Below are positions 36,680 through 50,200 of a stretch of DNA of 64,000 bases, one piece after another. The stretch lies in the NCBI RefSeq assembly GCF_000190735.1, contig NC_015177.1:3162001-3226000 (forward strand), written 5' to 3'. A model generated the notes under the pieces. The model made no database searches. It saw nothing but the letters and a program-made list of their open reading frames with translations, and was not told the DNA's origin. The stretch is from Pseudopedobacter saltans DSM 12145 (GTDB lineage: Bacteria > Bacteroidota > Bacteroidia > Sphingobacteriales > Sphingobacteriaceae). Position 1 is the stretch's first letter; each line of letters starts with the position of its first letter. A program made the position numbers and the translations under genes.

Positions 36680-36744
36680 GTCGAAGACTCTTTTTTATTG
36701 ACTAACCCGCAGAGGCAGTTCACTTAACTCTGCGGACAGATTAG
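36680..36744 (+). repeat. 65-bp repeat R1 (left of the CPBP gene)
   Basis: 62 of 65 positions match R2 at 37756-37820. It starts GTCGAAGACTC, has a T run, then a hairpin CCGCAGAG...CTCTGCGG and ends CAGATTAG. R1 and R2 are in direct orientation and bracket the CPBP protease gene. Confidence 0.85.
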
Positions 36745-36877
36745 GGATTTATATAAATGATTAAAGCCCACTCGTAACCATAGGTTGCAAAACCGCGAAC
36801 GAAGTACTCTTCTTTCACCACTTTTTATTAAATTTAGTGTTGTCTTACAAAGTAATTACAAGTAAAACCACTAACCA

Positions 36878-37687
36878 GTGACAGAACCTACTATTAAAAA
36901 TTATCTGAACGTAGCTCAAAGTATTGGAATTACGGGTATTTTAATATTAGGACTTCTTTTATTATATCCTGTGAATTTAATCCTAAACAAATTTCTCAGC
37001 AAAGAAGTTTCCATACTATTGTGTTACCTTTTTGCATATGGAATTTCTCTACTCGTTATTTACTCAATCAGAAAAAGTAAAACAAGAGATTATTCATTTA
37101 ACCTGATTATTGCGAATAAACGAATTCTTTCCTTCATCATTACAGGAACAATTGCACTACTTTTTGGTATAATATTTCCAATAGTAAAATTATTAGTGAA
37201 TTTAATACCTATGCCAGAAATTGTACAAAAAACATTTATGAGCTTTGGAAATCAAACAGGTGTTTTTTCTTTTATATTGATTGTTATAGTGGTTCCAATT
37301 TTTGAGGAACTTATTTTCAGAGGTATTATACTGGATGGACTATTAAGAAAACATTCTCCACTTAAATCTATCTTGATTTCGACTCTGCTGTTTGGATTAG
37401 CTCATTTAAACCCATGGCAATTTGTAACCGGATGTATAATAGGAATTTTCTCTGGTTGGGTTTATTACAATACACGTAGTTTATTGCTTTCCATCATAAT
37501 TCATGCTACTAATAATTTAAGTGTTTTTCTTATGAAACACTTCCACTTCATTGATATTAAGTCAATCTATAATGATACTACAAATCTTATTTTAACTATG
37601 GCGGGACTTGTTACTATTATTATAGTTTGTATCTATTATTTAAAAAAGGAGTTTATGAAGAATGCCCACGGACTTGCCTATCCTTAG
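36878..37687 (+). CDS. CPBP-family intramembrane metalloprotease
   Basis: A 269-residue membrane protein with about eight hydrophobic segments and the CPBP/Abi (CAAX protease and bacteriocin-processing) motifs: FEELIFRG (Glu143-Glu144, Arg148), LLFGLAHLNPW with His near 174, and HATNNL with His near 212. These form the metal-dependent active site. Members process peptides or confer bacteriocin self-immunity; no bacteriocin gene is seen nearby, so the role is open. The start is GTG at 36878. Its position between two near-identical 65-bp repeats, in a gene-poor stretch, suggests that this small segment has been inserted or shuffled as a unit. Confidence 0.88.
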   Translation: MTEPTIKNYLNVAQSIGITGILILGLLLLYPVNLILNKFLSKEVSILLCYLFAYGISLLVIYSIRKSKTRDYSFNLIIANKRILSFIITGTIALLFGIIFPIVKLLVNLIPMPEIVQKTFMSFGNQTGVFSFILIVIVVPIFEELIFRGIILDGLLRKHSPLKSILISTLLFGLAHLNPWQFVTGCIIGIFSGWVYYNTRSLLLSIIIHATNNLSVFLMKHFHFIDIKSIYNDTTNLILTMAGLVTIIIVCIYYLKKEFMKNAHGLAYP

Positions 37688-37745
37688 AATTAGTTTACAG
37701 TCTCTGTTTGCCTATCATTTATAATGAACAGGAGTTTGAAACTCT

Positions 37746-37820
37746 AATAAATCGAGTCGGAGACTCTTTTTTATTGACTAACCCGCAGAGACATTTCACT
37801 TAACTCTGCGGACAGATTAG
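37746..37820 (+). repeat. Repeat R2 with extended left part (right of the CPBP gene)
   Basis: Positions 37756-37820 match R1 at 62 of 65 positions. Positions 37746-37775 also match the reverse complement of 57821-57850 at 29 of 30 positions, so this copy links the CPBP repeat pair to the far side of the giant gene. Confidence 0.85.
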
Positions 37821-37959
37821 AGTCTCCTCCCTCGTTTAAAATCTGAGAGTCGCTTTACTAACACTCAAACCAGATCCGGGGAGATTCCCCAGAAGGAGAA
37901 GAAATGAACGGACAGAAGAGATAAAAACACAGGCTTTAGAATAAAATCACTGACCTACT

Positions 37960-37986
37960 CCCCTCTCCTTTAGAGAGGGGCCGGGG
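37960..37986. repeat. Palindromic intergenic element CCCCTCTC-N5-GAGAGGGG
   Basis: Perfect 8-bp stem with five-base loop, followed by CCGGGG. It stands alone without a T run and is of a type recurrent in Bacteroidetes intergenic DNA. Confidence 0.5.
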
Positions 37987-38065
37987 ATGAAGCTTCTTCA
38001 GTCTTTGGAATTATCTTATTTGTTTGTCTATAGAGTTAAGCACAGCATCTCTACAGCTTAATGGA

Positions 38066-38092
38066 TAAGCAGGAGTCTGAAACTCCTGCTTA
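38066..38092 (-). terminator. Perfect hairpin, probable terminator of the giant gene
   Basis: An 11-bp perfect stem TAAGCAGGAGT / ACTCCTGCTTA with a five-base loop lies about 120 bp downstream of the stop of the giant gene. A clear T run is missing on the minus strand, so termination is likely but not certain. The sequence also belongs to the GGAGTCTGAAACTCC-like repeat family seen near R2. Confidence 0.5.
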
Positions 38093-38112
38093 AAATAAAT
38101 CAAAGCTCCTTT

Positions 38113-38152
38113 TCCTAATCCGCAGAGAGGTTTCGGTTAACTCCGCGGACAG
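38113..38152 (+). repeat. Repeat R3, diverged copy of the CCGCAGAG hairpin
   Basis: Shares CCGCAGAG, GGTTAACTC and GCGGACAG blocks with R1 and R2 but with several substitutions. It lies just downstream of the giant gene. Confidence 0.65.
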
Positions 38153-38210
38153 CTTAAATGCACCTCCAAGTTTCTCAATACCCAATACGCTATACTCAAT
38201 ACCAAAAAAC

Positions 38211-41200
38211 CTACCTCCTCATAATCACATAGCCTTTATTCAACAATGGTTTTCCGTTAGCATCTTTGGTATGGATAATAAAAAAATAAACACCATCTAC
38301 CAGATCTTCCCCTTTATTCGCCAGCATACCTGCATTGGCTTTTCCGGCAAAGGCTACGTCCTTATTGTTATATCCTTTTATTCTGAATACCTCATTGCCC
38401 CAACGGTTATAAATTACCACTTCATTATCCGGGAACTGTTCGATATTATAAATTACAAACACTTCATTACCTTCTCCGTCACCATTAGGAGACATATATG
38501 GATCTGGCTGTATATTCCCATTTTCATCCGGGCCAAGAGGTTTTCCTTCCGGATAGAAATCCTGAATCATAACCAAAGCAGAGTCTCCAATAGTCACAAA
38601 GTTAGATGGATCTACGGCTATTATTTTTGCTTCTACACTTTCGTCATCTTCTTTGATAAAGTCTCGCAGGGTTTTCACCAAAAAGTACTGGGTCGTTACG
38701 GTATCTCCCGCAGCAATCCTGATCACATCAAAGTTTCCTTCTAAAGTATAGTCTTTATTCAACTCTGCAGTTCCAGAAAAATCCAGTACCACATTTACAT
38801 CCTGGAATAATGGTTCGCTTAGCTTAGCGGTGATTTTAACCACTTCGCCTTCGGTAACAACCGTAAGTACCGGCGTAAGATCTACCCTTACTTTTGGCTG
38901 TACATACAAGGTTACATTTGCAGTATCCCTTAATCCTTCCGGATCTTTTACTTCATAAACAAAAGTATCTATTCCCGTAAAACCAGGGTTTGGAACATAA
39001 ACAAATGCTCCGTCCATACCATCAAAGAACTCGATTTTACCATGTTTAGGAAATTCCAGAACTCTAAAGGTTAGTACATCACCATCTACATCGTAATCGT
39101 TTAAACCTACGTTTTCGCGGATGCTGCTGTCTCTTTGTACATAGTAAATATCGTCTACGGCTATCGGTGCATCATTAACCGGAATAATAGTGATCTGTAC
39201 CCTCGCTTCATTTGATAGCCTTCCGAAAATATCTTTTACGGTATAAGTAAATGTATCGTAACCATTTACATCCTTATCTGGAGAGTAGGTTACTGTTCCA
39301 TCTGCATGAACAACAACTTTACCTATGCTCGGAGATGTTACTATTTTCACCGTTTTCGGATCTATCCCTTCATCATGTTTATCGTTAGCGGTAACAGAGA
39401 AAGTAACAGGCTCGTCTTCCAGGGTTGTCACATAATCGTCCATAGCCATTGGTGCGAAATCGTCATTCAGAATAACACCTTTACCGTCTGGACCTATAAT
39501 CAGCTGCCCATCAAATGTTGGCGCTAAGTTCATTAACTTCAAACCAAAGGTTTCATCGTCTTCGTACTTAGTATCTCCGATGATGGTAACATCTACTTTT
39601 TTTGTCTCTCCGGTATAACCCGCAAAACTTAAATAACCACTGGCTTTTACATAATCTTTATCCGCTACGGTTGCTGTACCATCTACCGTTGTATAATTTA
39701 CTGTAAACGGTTTATCTGTTGTTTTGTCCAGAGTTATGGTAAAGGTTACGGTTTTTGTTCCACTGTGCCCTTCCAACACCGGAGCCGGACTGGTTATAGT
39801 GAGATAACCTGTATCATTATCATAAATATTTAGCACTGGAATTGGCAGTGCCATAGATACATTATTATACGGATTATCTATTTTGGTAACATTTAACACC
39901 ACAGTTTCTGTTTCCTCTACAATATCATCATCAATAGTTTTAATATTTAACACGGCTCTGTTTTCTCCTGCCGGGATAGTGATATTTGTTGCAGAAGATA
40001 GCGCGATATAGTCGCTTGCTGTTGCTGTACCACCCAATTTAAAGTGGATGGTAATATCCTTATCTGAGGTTACACCCGGATTTAACGTGAACACAAATTG
40101 TCCATCCTGCATTCCTTCTATTCCGTCTACTTTAGATACGGTTATTAAAGAGCTATCATCATTCAGGATAACGTTATTAGTTTCTGTTATAGGTATGGTT
40201 AAGCGATTATTAAAGGTATTACTTAAACCAAACACCTTGAATTTAAAGTCCTCATCGGCTTCTATTTTTAAATCTCCGTTTACCCAAACTGTCACAGACT
40301 GTACTTCACCGGCATGTCCTGCAAAAGACAATTCTCCTTCGGTATGCACATAATCTTTATCGGCAACGGTCGCCGTTCCATTTTCGGTTGTGTATTTCAC
40401 GACAAAGCTACTTCCTGTTTCTTTTTCTAAAGTAAGATCGAAGGTATAAGCTGTGGTACCATTATCGCCTTCTTTTTTTGTTACAGGTGCGCTTAACTTC
40501 AATATTGTAAAATCATTGTCTATAATTTTTGCTACCGGGAGATTTGGATTTACGGTTATGGATGCTGGGTAGTTTGTATTTATGGAATTGATAGCAATGC
40601 TAACGGTTTCGTCATGTTCTATAATTTCATCATCTATTACCGGAAGTTCCAATATGGCACTTTCTTTATCAGCCGGAATGGCAAACACACCGTTTACATT
40701 GCTTTTATAATCTACCCCACCTGCAGTTGCTGTTCCACCTAGTGTATAATCTATAACTGTTGGAATATCGGAAGTATAACCAAGAGGGTAACTAAATTTA
40801 AAGCGAATGGGGATGGTTCCTGCTTCTGCTCCATCCATTGCTGTAACAATAATCTCTGCATTATCGTCATTCAGAATAGTAACGGCACCTCTATCTTTCT
40901 GTATAGATAACCTGCCCTCGAAAGTTCTGGATAATGCTTTCAACACCACATCAAAAACTTCATCAGCTTCAATCTTTTTATCCCCAACAATGGTGATGGC
41001 AATGGTTTGCTTTTCTCCGGCTTTTCCGGCAAAGCTGAGAGTTCCATTATTTACACCCACATAATCGTTATCTGTCACTTTAGCTGTTCCGTCTTCTGTA
41101 TTGTAACTTACGGTGAAAGGCAAACCGGTTTCCTTATCCAATGTCACGTCAAGAATAATTTGTTTATAAGCCAAATCTCCTTCGCTAATTTGTGCATCTT

Positions 41201-44200
41201 CAATACGGATTTTCCCGTAATCGTTATCCAAAATATATGCTCGAATTGGCGAATTATTTACGGCAATTCCTCCGTAGTTCTCGTTAACTACATTTCCTGT
41301 TTTCAGCTCAATTACTTCTGTTCCTTCAACAATATCGTCGTCAACAACGGGAAGCCTTAAAGTAATGCTATTTGCACCTGCCGGAATTATAACCTCGCCA
41401 GAGATTGCACCGATATAGTCCTTTCCGGCTCCCTGTGCTATTCCTGATAATGCATAAGGAATTTTGGTTGGATAATCACTTACTATATTTTGAGGGAAAC
41501 TGAATGTAAACACAACATCTTCTCCTCCTTCTGCCCCATCTGTTTTGGTGATATGGATAACTTTATTGGCTTCTATATTATCATCATCAATAATAATCCC
41601 TTCGGCTTTGTCGACTTCTATAATCAATCGGTTATTGAAATTTTCAGACAAACCAAAAAGCTGTACAAAGAAATCTTCATCGCCTTCTATCTTCTTATCG
41701 CCATTTACCAGAATAATAATCTCTTTTCTTTCTCCTTTTGTTCCTCCAAAATCTAAAGTACCTGATTTTGGAATATAGTCGTTATCAGCCACAGTTGCTG
41801 TTCCGTCTACAGTACGGTAGTTTACTGTAAAAGGGTTTCCTACATTGTTATTCAGGATTACGGTAAATTTTGCCTCGGTTGTGCCTACATCTCCTTCTGT
41901 TACTTCTACCGGACCTAAAATCCTGATTTCTGCATTATCATTATCTTTGATATATGCGGTTGTGGACTCTGTCTGGATGGCAATTTCATTGGTATATTTA
42001 CCTCTTATTGCATTTACTTTTAGCACAATGGTTTCATCATCTTCTATCAAATCGTCGTCTACTACATCCAATGTCAATGTCACCGACTTATCGCCCGGTG
42101 CTATTGTTACATTGCCTGAAGTCGCTCCTATATAATCTACTCCGTTTCCGATAGCTGTACTTTCTGCTGTCATAGCATAATCAATCAGAATAGGTTCATC
42201 TGCTGTAACGTCATCTGCCAAAGTAAAAGTAAATGTTACCGGATCGCCACCTTCTTCGCCATTTGTTTTGGTAACTATAATTCTGGTCCGATCGTCATTT
42301 TCTATTGTTCCTGTCAGTTTGGTATTCACTATACTTAACCGGTTATCGAACGTATTGGAAAGTTCGGTCAGTAATAATTCAAAATATTCATCGGCTTCTA
42401 TTTTCTTATCGCCAATAATGCGGATTGTTATTTCCTGTAGTTCGTTAGCCTTACCACTGAAAAACGCCTCTCCGTTTGCAGCCAGATAATCAAAATCGGA
42501 AGTTTTAGCAGTACCATCTTCTGTATGGAATTTCACCTTAAATTCTTTCGCCGTTTCTTTGTCTAACCTTAGGGTGAAAATCATATCCCTGGTATTGGAA
42601 TCTCCCTCGGAAATTGATCTGGATTGCACCATTATTTTACCATAATCATTATCCTCAATAAACAAGATGCTGGTGTTGCTTTCCATTTTTACATCAGGAT
42701 ATTTTTGATTAATTGGTGCTCCAATAATCGTAAGATCTACCTGTTCGGTACTTTCTACGATCTCATCATCTATTACTTTTATCCTTAAAGTGGTACTGTT
42801 TTTTCCTGCCGGGATAACAATAGAAGATGAAAAACCACTAATGGTATAATCTTTATTGAGTTCTGCTGTACCGGCTAAGTTGAAGTTGATCTTTGTATCT
42901 GTATCTAAAGTTACTCCCTGCGGATAACTGAAGATAAATGCAGCGTCACTTAATCCTTCTTCCCCGTCTTGCTTGGTGATGCTGATTGTTTTATTCAACT
43001 CGATGTTATCATCATCAATAATGTTTGCTATGGCAGGCGAACCCATAATACGCAACCTATCTCCAAAGGTTTCTGAAAGCTCTTTTACAATCACTTTAAA
43101 AAACTCATTTCCCTCTACTTTTGTATCACCATTAATAGCTACCCGAATTAGCTGCTTTTCATTAGGTTTTTGACCGCTGAATGAAAGTACTCCAGTTGCA
43201 TATTGATAGTCATTATCCTCTAAAGTTGCTGTCCCGTCTTCTGTCTCGTATTTTACAGTAAAGCTTCTGGTAGTTGGGTTGCTTAAAGTCACTTCAAAAT
43301 CCAAGAACTGAGTTCCGAAATTTCCTTCAATAATGCTTAACAGTCCGTCAATTGTTAGCTCTCCATAGTCATTATCTTCTATATCTATTTTATGTGTGGT
43401 TTTGCTTAATTTGATATTATCCGGATATGGATTGTTTGCTAAAGTTGCTTCTATAATTACATCTTCTGTTCCCTCGATAATAATATCATCTATCACATTA
43501 ATAAACACCGTTCCACTATGCTCTCCCGCATTAATTACCAATTTTCCAACTGTTGGTAAATCGTTATAATCTACCCCATTTCCTGTTGCAGTACCTCCAA
43601 GATTGTAAGTAATGGTAACTGGCTGATCGACCGTTACACCATCCAGCAAAGTAAACTTAAATGTTCCTTTTACTTCTCCTTTTTCTTGTCCGTCTGTCCC
43701 GGTTATTTCAATTTTTAAATTATCATCATTAATAATGGTACCAATAGCTGGTTTAGTTGGCAAATGCAATCTGCCTTCGTAAGTGTTACTTAAACCAGTT
43801 AGTACTAATTTCAGGATTTCATCGGCCTCTACTTTTGTATCACCAAATACAGTAATCGAAAGCTTTAGTGCGGTTTTAGACAATCTATTAAATGTCAGAG
43901 TCCCAGCATTAACACCTAAATAATCTTCACCAGCAATGGCAGTACCATCTTCTGTTTTGTAAAAAACAGAAAAACCTTCCTGTGTTGGTTTATCAATAGC
44001 AACAGAAAACTCCATGGTGGTATTCCCATTGTTGCCTTCTAACACATTTACATCCTGGATGGTAATATAAGCCTCGTCATTATCTATTATAGACAAAGTT
44101 TGACTTGAATTGGCCAAGGTGATATCTTTTGGTAAAATTGCGTTAAGCACTGTCAGCGTTAGGGTTTCTGTACCTTCTACTATTTCGTCATCAACAACTG

Positions 44201-47200
44201 GTAAAGTTAATGTAGCGGATTGCTGTCCTGCCTGAATAACAACAGTTCCACTTAGATTACCTACATAATCGACTCCGTTTCCTATAGCGCTATTGGTTGA
44301 TAAACTATAAGGAATGGTAATATCTTTTTCTGACGTAATGTTTCCATTAAGACTAAAAATAAACTGAGCCGATTTAGAGTTATCTACTGTTTCTGCTCCG
44401 TCTACTTTAGTGATATTAATCTGCCCTTCGTCATCATTTATTATCGTTACATCAATTGGTGAACCGGCAATATTTAGACGCCCGCTTAATGCCCCGTTAT
44501 CTACAGCTTTTATTGCAACTCTAAAGATTTCATCAAGTTCTACTTTCTCATCTCCCTTTACATACACTTTAAAAGTATGTTCTTCGCCAAAGTCTCCTTT
44601 AAATCTTAGTATTCCTTTCACTTCCAGATAATCATCATCACCAACTTTAGCTGTGATATCTTCTGTAAAATAGGCTATATCAAATGGAATTGCAGAAGAA
44701 TTATTTAGTTTAACCGTATACTCCAATTCTCTATAACCGTCTTTTCCTTCTACCACAGATTTCGTTCCGGTTAATGTAATCATAGCAGAGTCATTATCTT
44801 CTATGATGATGGTGCATACCTGATTGTTTAAGGTTATTTGTGGATAAACACTCGTTAGATTAGCCGTTAATAATACCGTTTCATCTTCTTCTACTTTATC
44901 ATCATCGATAACTTCTATTTGTAATATCTTTTCAGTTTCACCTGGTTCAAAAGTAATGGTGCCTTTTGCTGCATTGCCATAGTCTTCTCCCAGCGTTGCC
45001 TCTCCGGTTAAATCATAATCTATTGTAAATGGTGTATCAGAAGAATATCCATTTAATATACTGAATATGAACTGCCCATTAAGCGGTCCTTGTTCTTTTC
45101 CTCTGGTTCCGGTAATGCTAATTTTAGCAAAATCGTTATCTAATATGGTTGCTGCGGCAGGTTGTGTTGGCAAAGACACGTGACCTCCAAAATCATTACT
45201 TAGACCGCTTAAAGCCACATAGAATTGTTCGGTAGCTTCTACCACTTTATCGCCTATAATCTTAATAATAAACTTACGCGTGGTATTGTCTTTATCAAAA
45301 GCTAAAACACCGTTCTGCTCGGCAATATAGTCGGACCCCGCTTTTGCTGTTCCATCTGCCGTACTGTATCTTACGATAAACGGTTCTTGCGTTGGCTGAC
45401 TTACCGAAACGGTAAATTCCAAATCCTTTGTATTTAAATCTCCTTCTGTTATCGTTGGACTAGATATACTAATTAAAGCGCTATCGTTATCTTCTATTTC
45501 TAGCTTAACTTTAGGATTAACCAAGGCTATCTTATTTCTTGGATTATCATCTCTAACCGTTGCTGTTAAATTGACTTCTTCCGTTCCCTCCACCAGATTA
45601 TCATCAATAACTTTAAGCGTAAGCGTAACGCTATTGCTGCCTTTTGGTATTTTTAATGGACTTAATTCAAGTGGATCAATAGTATAATCTTCTCCTATTT
45701 TTGCAGAAATATCATCTAAATCATAATCGATAAAAATATCCTCATCAACCGTTTTTCCGTTGGTCAGCTTAAACGTGAAAGTTGCATTTTGTGCGCCTTC
45801 TTTGCCGCCCTCAGCTGTAATTTCAATAGTCGAGAAATCATCGTTTTCTATGGTTCCTTTGATGTCTTTTATTGGAAAAGTCAATCGGCCTTCGAAATTT
45901 TTAGAAGGATCTTCAAACAGTAAACTGAAAATCTCGTCCGGCTCTACCACATGGTCGCCCTTGATCTTGATGATAACAGGGTATGTTTCGTTTTCATTTC
46001 CCGAGAAGGTTAGCGTTCCTGTTTCTGCCACATAGTCTTCGCCTGCGGCAGCCGTAATGTCCTGAGTTTTGTAGTTAACGGTAAAGCCTCCTGCTGTGGC
46101 CATATTCAGCTTCACTAAAAACTCGTAATCTTTTTCTCCGCTGTCTCCTTCTATGATTTTAGGTTCGCCAGTTACGGTTAAAGTGGCTCTGTCATTATCC
46201 CGAATCTCCAATACCGGAACTGGTGCCCCTAATTTGATTTCATTGGCATAAGCCGAAGAAACAGTCAGGTTTTCTAAAATAATCGTTTCTGTACCTTCTA
46301 CTATCTTGTCATCTACAATATTGAAAACCAATTCTACACTACTCTTATCCGCAGGAATAACAATTTGTGTAGCAAGGGCACTGTTGGTCAGTGTATAATC
46401 TGGCGTTGTTGCTGTTCCTGCTAAACGATAACTAATGGTTACCGGTTGGTCTGCCGTTACTTCGTTTCCGAACTTGTCTACCAAAGTAAACTTGTAAATA
46501 GCTTTGCCGTTGTCGCCATCTTCCTCTCCATGGATGGCCGTGACTTTAACTTCGGCACTATCATCATTTAACAAGGTTCCTAGCCCAATATTCTTTGTTG
46601 GATCTAAGGTTAAGTGTCCGCCAAAAAGATCTTCTAATCCTGTTAATACCAATTTAAAAACCTCATCTGCCTCTACTTTTCTATCGCCATAGTAGGTAAC
46701 AGTAATTGGATTAGCATCTGCAGGTAACCTTCCTATAGATATTTCTGATAACGGTATCGCTTTATAATCCTCGCCAGCAGTTGCTGTTTGATCTTCCGTT
46801 CGATAATAAACTTTAAAAGAACTCTCAACTTCTTTATTTATACTTACATTAAACGTCAATGTGTGATCTCCGGAATGCTGCTCCTGTACTTGTACATTGT
46901 TGATACTTACAAAACCGTAATCATTATCGATGATTTTTAGTGTCGCTGTATTATTGTTATCCTTAAACTGAATTCCATAAGGAGCATTTTGCAATGCTGC
47001 TGTAAGCACAACCGTTTCATCGCCTTCTACAATCTCATCATCCACAATGTTAATTTGAACATCTACCAAATGATCGCCTTTTTTTATGACTACAGATCCA
47101 TTAACTGGAGCATAGTCTGCAGGAGATTTAGCCTTACCTCCAAAAGTATAGCTTATCTCCAGGTCCTGATCTACCGTTATGCCCGGTGGTAAGCTAAAGG

Positions 47201-50200
47201 TAAATATCCCCGGTTTGTTATTGGCTGGTGCTTCTTCTCCGTCTTTTGCGGTAATAGTAATGTCTGCAAAATCATCGTTTTCTATAATGGTTTTTATAGA
47301 CGCTACCGGATAAGTCAATCTGCCTTCGTAATCATTGCTGATTCCTAAAATCCTGAACAGAAAGTCTTCATTAGGTTCTACTTTCGTGTCGCCAATAATA
47401 TCTACGATAACGGTTAAATCCTTATCCTTATCTCCAGTATGAATGATATCTAGCGGCGAAAAGAAATAGTCATTATCACTTTGTTTTGCCAGACCATCTA
47501 CTGTAGCCAGCTTTATGGTAAACGGGTCCTGAGTTGATTTGGTTAGCTTAAGTGTATAGGTAATTTTAGTGATATACGGCGTGTTGCCTTCCGTAACCTT
47601 GTCTGCTCCTGTCAATAATAGTTCCGCCGAATCGTTATCCCTGATCTGTACTACCGGTCTGTTATTACTTAAAGTAACCAGGGAAGGATAAGCGGTCCCA
47701 CTGGTATTGATACCTACCGTTTTAAACGAAATGGTCTCGGTAAATTCTACAATATCATCGTCTACAACATCAAATTCCAGATCAACATAAGTCGATCCCG
47801 CAGGAATGGTTACCCTGCTTGTGGTGACATTATCATTAGTTACTACAGCATAATCTGCAGGGCTGACAGCCGTTCCCTGTAAACTATAATCGATCACTAT
47901 GTCCCCATCTGAAATATTACCGTTGGTCAGTTCGAAACGGAAGTAAGGCTTTGTAAGAGATCCTTCTGCATCGCTTACTGCTGTGATGTTTACTACTGCT
48001 TTATCATCGTTTATAATTGTTCCGGTGCCCGGCAAAATTGGCAAATGCAATTTGCCTCCAAAATCTATACTGAAGTCACTCAGAAATACATTGAAAACTT
48101 CATTGGCTTCAACTTTTTTATCTCCGTTTACCTGCACTGTAAACGTTTTTGAGTCTGTAGATAAAGCACCGAAGTTAAGCGTTCCTGTCGTAGCCTGATA
48201 ATCTTCTCCCGCTATAGCCGTATCATCTGCTGTAGCATATTTTACAGAAAATGGTTTTTGTGTGGATTTGTCCAGGCCTACTGTAAATGTAAATGAAGTG
48301 GTATTGCTATCTCCCTCTTCCTTACTTACATTCTGTATAGACAATGTAGCTTCATCGTTATCTTCAATATTTAGCGTTAGCTCCGGATTACTGATGATAA
48401 TATTATTGCGTGAATTACTTAGTGTTTTGGCATTAATCTTAACAGTTTCTGTGCCCTCTACAATATTGTCATCAATAATGGTTAAGGTTAAGGTTACACT
48501 GTTGCTTCCTTTTGGTATTTTTAATGGACTTAATTCAAGTGGATCAATAGTATAATCTTCTCCTATTTTTGCAGAAATATTATCTAAATCATATTCAATA
48601 AAAATATCCTCATCAACCGTTTTTCCATTGGTTAGCTGAAAGGTGAAAGTTGCATTCTGTGCGCCTTCTTTACCGCCCTCAGCTGTAATTTCAATAGCCG
48701 AGAAATCATCGTTTTCTATGGTTCCTTTGATGTCTTTTACTGGAAAAGTCAATCGGCCTTCGAAATTTTTAGAAGGATCTTCAAACAGTAAACTGAAAAT
48801 CTCGTCCGGCTCTACCACATGGTCGCCCTTGATCTTGATGATAACAGGGTATGTTTCATTTTCATTTCCCAGAAAAGTTAAGCTTCCTGTCTGAGCAACA
48901 TAGTCTTCGCCTGCGGTAGCCGTAATGTCCTGAGTTTTGTAGTTAACGGTAAAGCCTCCTGCTGTGGCCATATCCAATTTCACTAAGAACTCGTAATCTT
49001 TTTCTCCGCTGTCTCCTTCTATGATTTTAGGTTCGCCAGTTACAGTTAAAGTGGCTCTGTCATTATCCCGAATCTCCAATACCGGAACTGGTACCCCTAA
49101 TTTGATTTCATTAGTATAAGCCGAAGAAACGGCCAGATTTTCTAAGATAATCGTTTCTGTGCCTTCTACTATCTTGTCATCAAAAATATTGAAAACCAAT
49201 TCTACACTACTCTCATTGGCAGGAATAACAATTTGTGTAGCAAGCGCGCTACTACTTAGCGTGTAATCTGGCGCTGTTGCTGTTCCATCTAAACGATAAC
49301 TAATGGTGATAGGTTTGTCTACCGTTACTTCGTTTCCGGAAGGATCTACCAAAGTAAACTTATATATAGCCTTACCGTTGTCTCCATCTTCCTGACCATG
49401 GATGGCTGCAATTTTAACTTCGGCTTTGTCATCATTTAATAAAGTTCCTAAACCAATATTCTTTGTTGGATCTAAGGTTAAATGTCCGCCAAAAAGATCT
49501 TCTAATCCTGTTAATACCAATTTAAAAACCTCATCCGCTTCCACTTTACGATCACCATAATAGGTAACGGTAATTGGATTATTATCCGTTGGTAACCTCC
49601 CGATAGATATTTCTGATGATGGTATGGCTTTATAATCTTCGCCAGCCGTTGCCGTTTGGTCTTCGGTATGGTAATAAACTTTGAAAGATTGTGATACTTC
49701 TTTATCAATCGACACCTTAAAGGTTAGCGTATGTTCCCCAGAATGTTGCTCCTGAACCTGAACGTTATTGATACTCACGAAACCGTAATCATTGTCTATA
49801 ATCCTTAAAGAAGCTGTATTGGTATTATCTTTAAATTTAATACCATAAGGAGCATTTTGCAATGTAGCAGTAAGTACAACCGTTTCATCTCCCTCTACAA
49901 TATCATCATCCACCACATCTATCTGAACATCTACATAACGGGTCCCTTTTTTTATGATTGCCTGTCCACTAACAGGAGCATAATCTTCAGGAGACTTGGC
50001 TGTGCCTCCCAAAGTATAGCTTATTCTCAGGTCTTCATCTACAGTAATGTTCGGTGGTAAACTAAAGGTAAATATCCCCGGTTTGTTATTGGCTACTGCT
50101 TCTTCACCATCTTTCGCCGTAATAGTAATGTCTGCAAAATCATCGTTTTCTATAATGGTTTGTATAGACGGTGTTGGGATGGTTAATCTGCCTTCGTAAT

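Larger units (their letters stand above)
35641..36877. other. 1.2-kb non-coding, repeat-rich interval
   Basis: No intact gene is present. The left 440 bp show no coding pattern. A transposase remnant lies at 36088-36186 (minus). From about 36440 to 36640 there are intergenic-repeat-like sequences (see separate entries), and a 65-bp repeat copy sits at 36680-36744. The 64-codon open frame at 36473-36667 (minus) falls inside the repeats and lacks protein features. Confidence 0.7.
37688..38210. other. Non-coding interval with hairpin repeats downstream of the giant gene
   Basis: No gene is visible. It holds repeat R2 (37756-37820), a hairpin CCCCTCTC/GAGAGGGG followed by CCGGGG (37960-37986) of a kind often found between Bacteroidetes genes, a strong hairpin at 38066-38092 and repeat R3 (38113-38152). 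Confidence 0.7.

Noticed and set aside
35641-36877. Possible tRNA or other structured RNA gene in the large gap
   Set aside because: No cloverleaf-like arms or T-loop GTTCGA box were seen; the structure present is explained by hairpin repeats and the IS remnant.
36878-37687. CPBP protein as part of a bacteriocin locus
   Set aside because: No small double-glycine peptide, peptidase-ABC transporter or immunity gene was found within several kilobases.
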